Shown: positions 44,529 to 53,319 of the stretch, in pieces
Position numbering within the stretch: position 1 is the first letter of the stretch
Layout of the letters: each line of letters begins with the position of its first letter
NCBI GenBank assembly: GCA_017484005.1
Contig: JAFUTY010000023.1
Location: 1 to 64,000, forward strand
Length of the DNA: 64,000 nucleotides
Origin: Selenomonadaceae bacterium
GTDB lineage: Bacteria > Bacillota > Negativicutes > Selenomonadales > Selenomonadaceae
Reading direction: 5' to 3'
Notes under the pieces: generated by a model
Database searches by the model: none
Seen by the model: the letters and a program-made list of their open reading frames with translations, nothing else
Told to the model about the DNA's origin: nothing
Program-made: the position numbers and the translations under genes

Positions 44529-44562
44529 AAATTGGGTCAAGCATCATGCTTGTTTTTTTATT
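44529..44562 (+). terminator. Terminator of the pncB-aroE-hypF operon, copy 2 of the repeated element
   Basis: AAATTGGGTCAAGC leads into hairpin CAAGCATCATGCTTG with seven T and an ATTTCCG end. The lead sequence and hairpin recur at 35207. Confidence 0.88.
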
Positions 44563-44569
44563 TCCGAAC

Positions 44570-44605
44570 AAAAAAAGAATCCGTCCCGATTTCTCAGAAC
44601 GGATC
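44570..44605 (-). terminator. Terminator of the GGDEF gene, overlapping its stop codon
   Basis: On the minus strand GATCCGT pairs with ACGGATT, followed by seven T and GTTCGG. The stop codon at 44594-44596 lies in the loop. Together with the hypF terminator it shows that GTTCGG and ATTTCCG are opposite ends of one junction, ATTTCCGAAC. Confidence 0.85.
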
Positions 44606-46429
44606 TTGAATTATCAGCGCGAATTTCGATTTTCCCTCTTCCCAATCGATGTTGTACGTCCGCGTTTCAGTCAATTCACCCCAATTATTCATCTGCGACA
44701 ACAGATATTCATTGCCATCCTTCGACAGCCGCTCAACTGGACAATTTGCGCACGGAAAATCGAGATTATGAAATCGCTTGAAACATGGCTGCGTCGTTGA
44801 AATTGGCGTGAGGAATTGTCGAATCGTCTGATTGAAAAACACAGGCTCATGTGTCTCCTTGTCAATCACGTAGACAAATTCCTGCATTCGATCAAGGATG
44901 TCACGAAGTCTTGTATTTTCTTCGAGAATCTTTTCATCGCTTGAACGCACTAGGAGAATGTTGCCGAGGAGCACTGAAAACACATTCAAATCCTGCTTTT
45001 CTTTATCTGAAAATTCGCGGGGAGCGGCACTTTCGAAACAAAAACTTCCGAGATCTGTCGTGCCATGTGTGATTCTGATATGTGCAAATGATCCGAGTTT
45101 GAAAAATCGCACTGTATCTTGATATTTCGCACTGACTTCACGAGTATCATTGCAAATCGCCATGACTCCCAGCGGTGTTGGATGATACATTTGCAACATC
45201 AATTCAGTTCGAGAATCGATCAAACTTGAAATATTCTCGATGTGATGTTCAGTTTTTGTCGAAACTCCATTCGGTGAGAGCCATTCGAAATCCGTGGAAT
45301 ATCGATTCGCAATTCGATCGTAAACTTCAATCGAGACGCGATCGAGATTGTACTGTCTTCCAAACATCCCGAGTGTCCATGAAATCGTCGCGGTTGGATC
45401 ATTCGTTTCGAAAAGAATTTTGAAAACGAATTCAATCATATTATCTTGAAACGCTTTCTGCTGTGCGTCTGAAAGATCGTGAATATCCCGCGTAGATTCA
45501 ACTGAAGAATTTCCGATAAATGACGGCTTGTAAATATGAAATTGATCGCGTCCATTCGCTTTCGATTCATACAGCGCGCGATCTGCATGTGCAAATAATT
45601 CTTGATAGCTCAATCCATGCTCCGGATAAAATGCAATTCCCATGCTGATTGAAAATGGAATCTGTTTATCCTCATTGCCATAGGATTTTCGCAATTCATT
45701 TCCGAGTTCCGTACAATATTTTGTGACTAGATCCTCGTCAGGAAATTCTCTAACTATCGTGACAAACTCATCGCCGCCGATTCGTCCCATAAAATCGATT
45801 GGGCGGAAAATTTTTCGAATCGCGATCGCCATTTCAGTCAACACTGCATCGCCAAATAGATGTCCAAATGTATCATTGATCGATTTAAAATTGTCAGCAT
45901 CAATGATTATCAATGCAGATCGATTCGGCTTTGAATTTAAAAAATCCTCGGCATGATGTTCCAGCGCGATCTTGTTCAAAAATCCTGTCAATTGATCATG
46001 TTCCGCTTGATGCTGCAATTTGATCTGCCAAATCTGCTCGTCATTGATATTTCGCATCGCCCCGAAAACCATGACCGGCATCGATTCATCATAATACGCC
46101 AGCATTCGCAATTCGACCCAAAGATAATCGATTCCATTCTTGCCGCGCATGCGAAATTTCTGAACGATTCGACGCACTTCGCCGGGACTTCCATTCGAAT
46201 ACAGCGCGTCAATATATGTATCAAGATGTTCCTGATCATCCTTGTGAATCAAACCGGTGTAAAAATTTGTTGACGCCTGCTCAATCCTCTGCTCAAAACC
46301 GAACGGAGTGTCTTCCATTGATTCTTGAAATTCCAGCACGTCGCTCACGAGATCCCACTTGAAATAGAAAAGATGCTCGAATTCGCGGAGCTGTCGCATT
46401 ACATTTCTATCAAACTCAATTGGTATCAT
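44594..46429 (-). CDS. Diguanylate cyclase with PAS-like and GAF-like sensor regions
   Basis: From ATG 46429 (AAGGG six bases upstream) the product has 611 residues. An N-terminal PAS-like fold (about 10-140) precedes an intact GGDEF domain (DQLTGFLNKIALEHH, RIGGDEF) near 145-300. A GAF-like region and a C-terminal PAS-like region (VYVIDKETHEPVFFNQTI, with CANCPVE) follow. It should make cyclic di-GMP in the cytoplasm. Having the cyclase before the long C-terminal sensors is an uncommon order. The ATG at 46435 touches the ribosome site and is less likely. Confidence 0.88.
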   Translation of the reverse strand: MIPIEFDRNVMRQLREFEHLFYFKWDLVSDVLEFQESMEDTPFGFEQRIEQASTNFYTGLIHKDDQEHLDTYIDALYSNGSPGEVRRIVQKFRMRGKNGIDYLWVELRMLAYYDESMPVMVFGAMRNINDEQIWQIKLQHQAEHDQLTGFLNKIALEHHAEDFLNSKPNRSALIIIDADNFKSINDTFGHLFGDAVLTEMAIAIRKIFRPIDFMGRIGGDEFVTIVREFPDEDLVTKYCTELGNELRKSYGNEDKQIPFSISMGIAFYPEHGLSYQELFAHADRALYESKANGRDQFHIYKPSFIGNSSVESTRDIHDLSDAQQKAFQDNMIEFVFKILFETNDPTATISWTLGMFGRQYNLDRVSIEVYDRIANRYSTDFEWLSPNGVSTKTEHHIENISSLIDSRTELMLQMYHPTPLGVMAICNDTREVSAKYQDTVRFFKLGSFAHIRITHGTTDLGSFCFESAAPREFSDKEKQDLNVFSVLLGNILLVRSSDEKILEENTRLRDILDRMQEFVYVIDKETHEPVFFNQTIRQFLTPISTTQPCFKRFHNLDFPCANCPVERLSKDGNEYLLSQMNNWGELTETRTYNIDWEEGKSKFALIIQDPF

Positions 46430-46546
46430 TGCCATCCCTTGCCTCTGAAAAATCCACTCCAGAATTTTTTCGGAAGTATATCGAAATTGCGAATTTAATT
46501 CAATCTGATTTGAAATCTGAAAAGTTCTCGAAAAATGTAAAATATA

Positions 46547-46555
46547 TGATAGAAT
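46547..46555 (+). promoter_or_regulatory. Extended -10 box of the cmk operon
   Basis: TGATAGAAT ends 32 bases before the TTG start of cmk, with AAGGAG between. The same nonamer precedes cydA and the TIGR04076 gene. Confidence 0.5.
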
Positions 46556-46587
46556 TCGCTCGCAATCTGAAATAAGGAGTGACGCTT

Positions 46588-47280
46588 TTGTCTGCAGTCA
46601 ATACAAAAATTGTCGTGGCAATCGATGGTCCAGCGGGAGCAGGAAAATCGACTGTCGCAAAGATTTTGGCGGAGAAACTTCATTGTACGTATATCGATAC
46701 TGGCGCAATGTATCGAGCTGTTGCGTTTGAAATTCTCGAAAAATCCAAAAATCCTACGGAGGATGAAATCGAGATTCAAGCTCAAAAAATTCTCGAGGAT
46801 TTTCAAATCGATCTGAAATTCGAAAATGGAATGACTCGAGTTTTTGTGAATGGACGAGATATTTCCGAAGAAATTCGAACTCCTCGAGTGTCTCAACTCG
46901 TTCCATATGTCGCGTCGATCGATTTTGTCCGCGAGAAATTGGTAGATCTGCAACGGAAAATGTCTCGAAATCAATCTGTCGTTTTGGATGGAAGAGATAT
47001 TGGAACAGTTGTCCTTCCTGATGCAAATGTGAAAATCTTTTTGACAGCATCGATCGAGGAGCGAGCGCGTCGAAGATTCGAGGAGTTGAAATCGAAGGGA
47101 ATTGAATCGGTTGACTTGGAAACTTTGCAGCGAGAAATTGCAGCTAGAGATCGAGCAGATATCGAGCGAAAAATTTCTCCATTGAGACAAGCTCCAGACG
47201 CGATTCGAATCGATTCAACGAATGACCGGATCGATCAAGTTGTCGCGATGATTCTCGAGCAGTGTGAATTGATTAGGTGA
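46588..47280 (+). CDS. cmk: Cytidylate kinase
   Basis: This 230-residue protein starts at TTG 46588, eight bases after AAGGAG. It phosphorylates CMP and dCMP. Visible motifs are the P-loop IDGPAGAGKST, YIDTGAMYRAVA, LDGRDIGTVVLPDA and the lid RRFEELKSKG. plsC follows five bases after, a frequent pairing in Bacillota. Confidence 0.95.
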   Translation: MSAVNTKIVVAIDGPAGAGKSTVAKILAEKLHCTYIDTGAMYRAVAFEILEKSKNPTEDEIEIQAQKILEDFQIDLKFENGMTRVFVNGRDISEEIRTPRVSQLVPYVASIDFVREKLVDLQRKMSRNQSVVLDGRDIGTVVLPDANVKIFLTASIEERARRRFEELKSKGIESVDLETLQREIAARDRADIERKISPLRQAPDAIRIDSTNDRIDQVVAMILEQCELIR

Positions 47281-47284
47281 CGCG

Positions 47285-47872
47285 ATGTTTTATTGGTTTA
47301 TGCAGCGATTTCTGCGAATCCTGTTTCGACTATTTTTCAAAACGGAGATTCGCGGAATGGAAAATGTCCCGTCAGATGGCAAAATCATTCTAGCGGCAAA
47401 TCACATGAGCAATTGGGATCCTCCATTTCTAGCCTGTTTTCTCGAGCGACCTGTCTATTATATGGCAAAACAGGAACTCTTTGAAAATCCAATATTCGGC
47501 GGAGCGATTCGCGCGTTGCATGCATTTCCAGTAAAGCGCGGAGAATCAGATCGCGGTGCGATTAAAATTGCGCTGGGAGTTTTGAAATCCGGCGAATGTC
47601 TTGGCATTTTTCCAGAAGGAACTCGATCAAAAACTGGAGAAGTTCAAAAAGCTGAAGCTGGAGTCAGTTTGATTGCAGCAATTAGTCAAGCTCCGATTGT
47701 ACCTGCCGCAATTGTCGGGACAGATCAGATGAAGATTTCTCGAAAACTTTTTCTGATTTTTGGAAAACCGATGCAATTCGAGGGCAAAAAAAATGACAAA
47801 GTCGCAATGGAAAAATTTTCCGATGACTTGATGAATGAAATTCGTCGTCTCAAAAATTCTGTTAATGTGTAA
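47285..47872 (+). CDS. plsC: 1-acyl-sn-glycerol-3-phosphate acyltransferase
   Basis: This 195-residue membrane-associated acyltransferase has the HX4D motif in NHMSNWD and the substrate motif FPEGTRSKTGEVQKAEAG. It makes phosphatidic acid from lysophosphatidic acid. It starts right after cmk and probably shares its transcript. Confidence 0.92.
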   Translation: MFYWFMQRFLRILFRLFFKTEIRGMENVPSDGKIILAANHMSNWDPPFLACFLERPVYYMAKQELFENPIFGGAIRALHAFPVKRGESDRGAIKIALGVLKSGECLGIFPEGTRSKTGEVQKAEAGVSLIAAISQAPIVPAAIVGTDQMKISRKLFLIFGKPMQFEGKKNDKVAMEKFSDDLMNEIRRLKNSVNV

Positions 47873-47893
47873 ATTTTTCGAGAGGTGATCGAT

Positions 47894-48568
47894 ATGCGCG
47901 TCCTCCTCGCCGAAGACGATGAGCGTTTGGGAAATCTCACGCAATATATGTTGAAACAAAACGAAATCAGTGTCGAATGGATTAAAAACGGCACAGAAAT
48001 TTTCGAATATGCGATGTATGCAGATTATGATATCTTGATTCTCGATTGGATGATGCCCGGCGAATCTGGAATCGAGGCCTGCCGTCGACTTCGAAAAAAT
48101 GGATATGAAAAGGCAATTTTGATTCTCACCGCTCGCGATGGTGTTGAAGATCGCGTGACAGGTCTGGATGCTGGTGCTGATGATTATTTGACAAAGCCTT
48201 TTGAATTCGCTGAATTACTGGCGAGACTTCGAGCACTTGCACGTCGCAGTACTCAAAAGATTCAGCAGGAGATCATTGAATTTGGATCTTTCACGCTGAA
48301 TCGCACTGCAAAAATTTTGAAGAAAAAGGATCAAGTGATTCAACTTTCTCCGCGCGAATTTCAAATTTTCGATTTGCTCGTCCAAAACATCGGAATCGTT
48401 GTGCCGCGCGATGTCTTGCTCGATAGAATTTGGGGCTATGAATCGGAAGTTTCATCGAACAACATCGATTCGTATATGAAAATTTTGCGAAAGAAAATCG
48501 AGCCAGGCGATGGAAAAGTCTTGATTAAAACCGTTAGAGGCGTCGGCTATCGTCTGGAAGCGGAGTAA
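47894..48568 (+). CDS. OmpR-family response regulator
   Basis: This 224-residue protein starts at ATG behind AGAGGTGATC. It has a receiver domain (AEDDERLG, phosphorylation Asp in ILILDWMMPG, TKPF) and a winged-helix DNA-binding domain (LSPREFQIFDLLV, KTVRGVGYRLE). The kinase follows directly (TAAATG). Target genes cannot be inferred. Confidence 0.94.
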   Translation: MRVLLAEDDERLGNLTQYMLKQNEISVEWIKNGTEIFEYAMYADYDILILDWMMPGESGIEACRRLRKNGYEKAILILTARDGVEDRVTGLDAGADDYLTKPFEFAELLARLRALARRSTQKIQQEIIEFGSFTLNRTAKILKKKDQVIQLSPREFQIFDLLVQNIGIVVPRDVLLDRIWGYESEVSSNNIDSYMKILRKKIEPGDGKVLIKTVRGVGYRLEAE

Positions 48569-49864
48569 ATGGGGATATTCAAGCGCAGCAGAATGCGGCT
48601 CACGATTGCATATTCAATCGTGATGTTTGTATTTCTCTCAGCTCTAATCAGTCTCGTCTACAAAGCAATGGATTGGTCGATTTTTTCTGAGCAGGAAAAA
48701 GAGATTCGCGAGATGGCAGAAAATATCGCGACGACGCAGAATTATTACAATCAGCGACCGGATTTGAGTTTTGACGAGAATCAGATCTATCGAAACTCCA
48801 ATGATCGATTATTTTTTTACATTTTCGACGAAAATCGACGTCTATTGAGTTTTTCGCGAGCAACATTTCGAATCGAGCCGTTTATCCTCGATGTAATTTC
48901 AAAATGGAGTCTACGTGAGAATTCAGTAGGAATTTTTGCGAAAGCGAATGAGCAGGGACGAAGCACTCGAGTCATGATGACGAGCCGAAAGATCGATGGC
49001 GGACGAGTTCCTCAAACTGTTTATGTTGGAAAAGATGTCACTGCACTTTATTCCGGAATGCAAAAAGCTATCTATATAATGATATTTTTAGCATTCATCG
49101 CGCTAATTCTGTCGCTGATTTTTGGGTATTTTCTTGCGGGGCGGGCGATGAAACCAATCGAGCAGGCGTATGAACGTCAACGGCAATTCGCGGCAGATGC
49201 GTCGCATGAACTTCGAACACCGCTTGCAGTTGTCATGGCGTCTGCAGATCTGTTGATGAATGATCCATCGATACAAAATCCATTTTTGAAACAAGTTATC
49301 GAGGACGTTCGCGATGAAGTTAAAAAGATGACGCGACTTGTATCGGATTTGTTGACGGTGATTCGTTCAGAAAACAACGCGTTGAGCTTAAATATTCAGC
49401 GTTTCGATTTGAGTCAAATCATTGAGCAGCAAGTTCGAATCATGCAGCCACTCGCCGAGCAAAAACAGATCGACTTGCGATCGATCGATCTCGAATCGGT
49501 TGAAGTTCCATGCGATGAGCAAAAAATGAAGCAACTCGTATTGATTCTCGTCGATAATGCCGTGAAATATACGCCAGATGGTGGAAGTGTCACGGTGAAA
49601 ATGTGGCAGTCACGCGGTAGAGTCAATTTCAGTGTCGAGGATACTGGAATTGGAATCAAACCGGAGGATCGAGAGAAAATTTTCGATCGATTTTACCGAG
49701 TTGACAAGGCGAGATCTCGAGCAATGGGCGGAAATGGATTAGGATTAGCGATTGCGATGGAGATTGTTCAGCTTCATCAGGGCGAAATCGATGTAGAATC
49801 GGAATTTGGGCACGGAACGAAGTTTATCGTCTCACTTCGAACGAAACTCAAAGGAGGAATTTGA
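48569..49864 (+). CDS. Sensor histidine kinase
   Basis: This 431-residue kinase has two membrane helices (about 10-32 and 166-190) enclosing an extracytoplasmic sensor. HisKA follows with ADASHELRTPLAVV, then HATPase with LVDNAVKYTPDGG, DTGIGI and GNGLGLAIAMEI. No clear HAMP domain is seen between the second helix and the H-box. It should phosphorylate the regulator immediately upstream. The signal is unknown. Confidence 0.93.
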   Translation: MGIFKRSRMRLTIAYSIVMFVFLSALISLVYKAMDWSIFSEQEKEIREMAENIATTQNYYNQRPDLSFDENQIYRNSNDRLFFYIFDENRRLLSFSRATFRIEPFILDVISKWSLRENSVGIFAKANEQGRSTRVMMTSRKIDGGRVPQTVYVGKDVTALYSGMQKAIYIMIFLAFIALILSLIFGYFLAGRAMKPIEQAYERQRQFAADASHELRTPLAVVMASADLLMNDPSIQNPFLKQVIEDVRDEVKKMTRLVSDLLTVIRSENNALSLNIQRFDLSQIIEQQVRIMQPLAEQKQIDLRSIDLESVEVPCDEQKMKQLVLILVDNAVKYTPDGGSVTVKMWQSRGRVNFSVEDTGIGIKPEDREKIFDRFYRVDKARSRAMGGNGLGLAIAMEIVQLHQGEIDVESEFGHGTKFIVSLRTKLKGGI

Positions 49865-50575
49865 TTGCGCGTCAAACTTTTATCGCACACAAATGATCCA
49901 GAAAAAATTGTTGCAGCGGCGGCAAGATGTTGTTACTCGAATGACGATCCTGACAATCTGCTTGAATCGCTGACAGATGATCGCGTTGAAAAATTCCTCT
50001 CGAAACTTGTCGAAATGAAACATGAATCGCCATTTGAACACGCGTCATTCACATTTTCAATCAGCGGAGTCTCTCGAGCACTGTTAGCTCAAATCACTAG
50101 ACATCGCGTCGCAAGTTTTTCTGTCAGAAGTCAAAGATATTGCGAGTTCAAAGATGCAGACTTTGTACTTCCAGATTCAATTTCTCGAGATCCTCGAGCG
50201 TCTGAAATTTATTTGGAATCGTTGAAAAATCTGAAATCAACTTACGATTCGCTTTTGGAATTTGGAATTCCCAAGGAAGATTCGCGAATGATTCTTCCAA
50301 ATGCCGCGGAAACATCGATGGTTTTGACAATGAACGCTCGAGAATTGCTGCATTTTTTCTCGCTCAGATGTTGCTCGAGAGCTCAATGGGAAATTCGAGC
50401 TGTCGCAAATGAAATGTTGAAACTCGTCAAAAATGTCGCGCCAAATCTATTTCGTCGAGCCGGTGCAAACTGCATTCGACTGGGATATTGTCCGGAAGGA
50501 AAGATGTCTTGCGGCAAATTTCCAACGCTCGAGCAAATTTTGAATGATTTTAATGAAAGGAAGTCGAATCAATGA
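49865..50575 (+). CDS. thyX: Flavin-dependent thymidylate synthase
   Basis: This 236-residue protein starts at TTG directly after the kinase stop, behind AAAGGAGG. ThyX makes dTMP from dUMP using FAD and methylene-tetrahydrofolate. The signature RHRVASFSVRSQRY is present, with HESPFEHASFTF upstream. It has an extra C-terminal segment with YCPEGKMSCGKFP. The pilin gene overlaps its stop by four bases, so thyX is locked into a signalling and pilus gene string. Confidence 0.93.
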   Translation: MRVKLLSHTNDPEKIVAAAARCCYSNDDPDNLLESLTDDRVEKFLSKLVEMKHESPFEHASFTFSISGVSRALLAQITRHRVASFSVRSQRYCEFKDADFVLPDSISRDPRASEIYLESLKNLKSTYDSLLEFGIPKEDSRMILPNAAETSMVLTMNARELLHFFSLRCCSRAQWEIRAVANEMLKLVKNVAPNLFRRAGANCIRLGYCPEGKMSCGKFPTLEQILNDFNERKSNQ

Positions 50576-50961
50576 TCTCAGATCAGCGCGGCTTCACTCT
50601 AATCGAAGTGCTTGTAACTGTGACAATTCTCGGAATCATGGCGGCTATCGCAATTCCGAGATTCGATAACGCGACAGCTCTTGCAAATACAGCCAAGATT
50701 CAATCTGACTTGCAGACAATCGATTCAGCAATCGTGATGTATCAAATGGAAACTGGCTCAAATCCTACAACGCTCGCGAATTTATCGAATTATCTTACTG
50801 ACGCGACGAATCTAAAACCGCCAACTGGAAAATGTTTCATGCAAAATTCTTCTTCATCGAATGTGCCGGCAGATTCATATACAATCACGACAACTGATCC
50901 GATTCGCGCTCAATGTGGTGCTGGAAATACTTCCGATAAATTTGGACGAGCATCGAATTAA
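50572..50961 (+). CDS. Type IV pilin-like protein
   Basis: This 129-residue prepilin has a short leader ending in Gly (MISDQRG), then FTLIEVLVTVTILGIMAAIAIP, the class III signal and hydrophobic spine. The globular part has two Cys that may form a disulfide. It starts in an ATGA overlap with thyX. The prepilin peptidase and PilC genes follow, so it is probably a major or near-major pilin. Confidence 0.9.
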   Translation: MISDQRGFTLIEVLVTVTILGIMAAIAIPRFDNATALANTAKIQSDLQTIDSAIVMYQMETGSNPTTLANLSNYLTDATNLKPPTGKCFMQNSSSSNVPADSYTITTTDPIRAQCGAGNTSDKFGRASN

Positions 50962-50962
50962 A

Positions 50963-51541
50963 ATGCAAAATGAATTTGAACCTCAAGACTTTTCAATTTC
51001 AATGATTCGCGCAGAGTCAAAATGGATTCTGTTCGCGATGATTATACTGTTTCCAATTCTATGCATCCGCGCCCGATCTTGGGGAATGCTCGCGGCGGAA
51101 GTTGTCTTTACGATTTGCATTCTAATCGTGAGTGTCCTCGATTTGCGATACGGAATGATTTTCGATAAATTCCTGTTGCCGATGGGAATTCTAGCGATTG
51201 GATTTTCGCTTGCAGGATTCATCATCCCGTTTCATCGAGGAATCATTGCGGCAATTCTCGGCTATTTACTTCTATTCATCGTGAGAATGGTGAGCAGCGG
51301 CGGACTTGGCGGCGGCGATGTCAAATTTGCATTTGTGTTAGGATTATGGCTCGGCGGAAAAGGATTGATTGTCGCGTTGTTTTTAGCATTTACAGTTGGA
51401 ACGGTCGCGTCATTGATTTTCGCACTGAAATTTCGATCGCTGAAAATCGCAATTCCATTCGCACCATTCCTATCACTCGGCGCGGAACTTGCATTTCTAT
51501 ATCAACGCGAATTGATTGAAATTTATCGATCTTTTTGGTAG
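50963..51541 (+). CDS. Prepilin peptidase (A24), lacking the methylase domain
   Basis: From ATG 50963 the protein has 192 residues with several membrane helices and the two aspartates of A24 peptidases, in SVLDLRYGMI and GGLGGGDVKF. It is shorter than full PilD and lacks the N-terminal Cys-containing N-methyltransferase part. It should cleave the leaders of the flanking prepilins. The ribosome site is weak, so coupling to the pilin gene is likely. Confidence 0.87.
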   Translation: MQNEFEPQDFSISMIRAESKWILFAMIILFPILCIRARSWGMLAAEVVFTICILIVSVLDLRYGMIFDKFLLPMGILAIGFSLAGFIIPFHRGIIAAILGYLLLFIVRMVSSGGLGGGDVKFAFVLGLWLGGKGLIVALFLAFTVGTVASLIFALKFRSLKIAIPFAPFLSLGAELAFLYQRELIEIYRSFW

Positions 51542-51550
51542 GAGAACTCC

Positions 51551-52756
51551 ATGAGATTCACTTTTAAAGCCTATAATTCGTCCGGCAAGATTGTCAATGG
51601 TGAAATCGATGCGGAAGATCATTTCACGGCACTCAATATCCTCCGCGCAGATAATTTGTCAATTGCAAAACTTGAATCACAAACTAAAAAACGTCACAGT
51701 TTATGGCATCGCGATGTCAGTAAACATGTGGCGTTCTTTTTTCGACAATTGGCGGTGCTCGTTGATTCAAGCACTCTCGAAGAATCGCTGGCGGCAATGA
51801 AATCTCAGCGTGACAATCAATTTCTGTTTGAGTTGACAATTTTTTTGCATGATCAAATTTCGAATGGACGAAAATTTCACGATGCGCTCGAAAGATATAA
51901 TTTCGACAGGACAGAAATTTTTTCCGAATATGTTATCGGAATGGTTAGAGTTGGTGAAGAATCTGGAAAGCTGCAGCAGATTTTTGAACTTCTTGCGAAT
52001 TTTTTGGAGAAAGATTTTATCCGTCGTGAAAAATTTCAGTCGTCACTGATTTACCCCAAAATGTTATTTGGAATTGCACTTGTCGCGATGGGATTTCTGC
52101 TGACTTTCATCCTGCCGACGTTCGCGAATCTATTCGAAAGTTTTCATGCGGAACTTCCACTTCCGACGCGAATTCTATTGACGCTCGGAAATTTTTTGTT
52201 CGATTATGGATTTCTGATTTTCGCCGCGATAATTGGATTAATCATTGCATTTGAAATTTTATACCGTCGCGAGGATTTTCGTCTAATTTTTGATCGATTC
52301 AAGCTGCAAATTCCGATTCTCGGTGAGCTTGAGCGTCAAATTGCGTGTATGTATATATTTCGCGCACTGGCAGTGATGCTTGAAAGCGGCATGCCGATTG
52401 ACGAGGCAACGAAAATTCTTTATAAAATCCCGCCAAATCGATTTTTTCAAAAGATTCTCCGCGAATTTCACGATCAAATTTTGCATGGTTTAGCGATTCC
52501 GAAATTTTTTGATCGTCAGCAGATTTTTCCAAGATCGCTTGTGAGTTTGATTCATGCGGGATATCAAGGTGGCAAGCTCGAAGAAATGTTTCAAAAATGC
52601 GGCGATTATTGCGAGTTGAATGCTGAAAATTTATCAACGCGAATGCAATCAATGATCGAGCCGATTTTGATTCTATTTCTAGCTGGCATGATTTTTACAT
52701 TCGCAAATTCAATCGTATTGCCACTTCTCGATGCCATGACGCAGATTGGGAGGTGA
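51551..52756 (+). CDS. pilC: Type II secretion/type IV pilus inner-membrane platform protein PilC
   Basis: This 401-residue protein has two repeated T2SSF domains: FFFRQLAVLVDSS near 62-75, and MYIFRALAVMLESGMPIDEA near 255. Three membrane segments are present. It forms the pilus assembly platform that the extension and retraction ATPases act on. The extension ATPase PilB is not in the window. Confidence 0.92.
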   Translation: MRFTFKAYNSSGKIVNGEIDAEDHFTALNILRADNLSIAKLESQTKKRHSLWHRDVSKHVAFFFRQLAVLVDSSTLEESLAAMKSQRDNQFLFELTIFLHDQISNGRKFHDALERYNFDRTEIFSEYVIGMVRVGEESGKLQQIFELLANFLEKDFIRREKFQSSLIYPKMLFGIALVAMGFLLTFILPTFANLFESFHAELPLPTRILLTLGNFLFDYGFLIFAAIIGLIIAFEILYRREDFRLIFDRFKLQIPILGELERQIACMYIFRALAVMLESGMPIDEATKILYKIPPNRFFQKILREFHDQILHGLAIPKFFDRQQIFPRSLVSLIHAGYQGGKLEEMFQKCGDYCELNAENLSTRMQSMIEPILILFLAGMIFTFANSIVLPLLDAMTQIGR

Positions 52757-52759
52757 ATC

Positions 52760-53269
52760 ATGCAACGAGGATTCTCTTTAATTGAAGTAATTATATTCTG
52801 CTTTGGAATTTCAATTTTGACAGCTGTCATACTTCCAAGAGGATTAGAGTTTTATCAACGAACAATGATGTACACTGAAACTCAAAGACTTCATACAAAT
52901 TTGCGACTTGCGCAGGATTTAAATTCGACAGTGACTTCTGAAATTGGATATTTAGATTTTCCTTCAATTAACGACAAGTCTGGTGAGGTTAGATTTCAAA
53001 TCGATTCAAACAGGCATGGATATTATTTGACTGAAAAAAATTTAATGTATAAAAAAATTTTGCATCAACAATTTCCGCGCTGGATGAGTATATCTATGAA
53101 TTCAATATTACCAATTTACTTTATGAAATCTGGAACGCTTGCAAATCAATCTCGCACGACAATAACTCTAAATCGCGATGAATCAATGAGTTTTGGTGAG
53201 AAATATCATATAATCTTGCATGACAATGGAAGAATTCGTGCAGATTTTAGATATCCAAACGGAAATTAA
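52760..53269 (+). CDS. Minor pilin/pseudopilin
   Basis: This 169-residue protein has a very short prepilin leader (MQRG) followed by FSLIEVIIFCFGISILTAVI. The rest is a small beta-rich domain resembling GspH or ComGD. It starts behind GGGAGGTG three bases after pilC and is the last gene before a terminator. Confidence 0.85.
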   Translation: MQRGFSLIEVIIFCFGISILTAVILPRGLEFYQRTMMYTETQRLHTNLRLAQDLNSTVTSEIGYLDFPSINDKSGEVRFQIDSNRHGYYLTEKNLMYKKILHQQFPRWMSISMNSILPIYFMKSGTLANQSRTTITLNRDESMSFGEKYHIILHDNGRIRADFRYPNGN

Positions 53270-53272
53270 AAA

Positions 53273-53309
53273 GATCCTCGATCTGAAAAATGATCGGGGA
53301 TCTTTTTTT
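53273..53309. terminator. Terminator between pilus operon and cydB
   Basis: GATCCTCGATC pairs with GATCGGGGATC, with seven T and a GTTCGG end on the plus side. On the minus side the sequence is a short T-run followed by AATTTCCG. It serves both convergent units. Confidence 0.9.
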
Positions 53310-53319
53310 GTTCGGTGAA

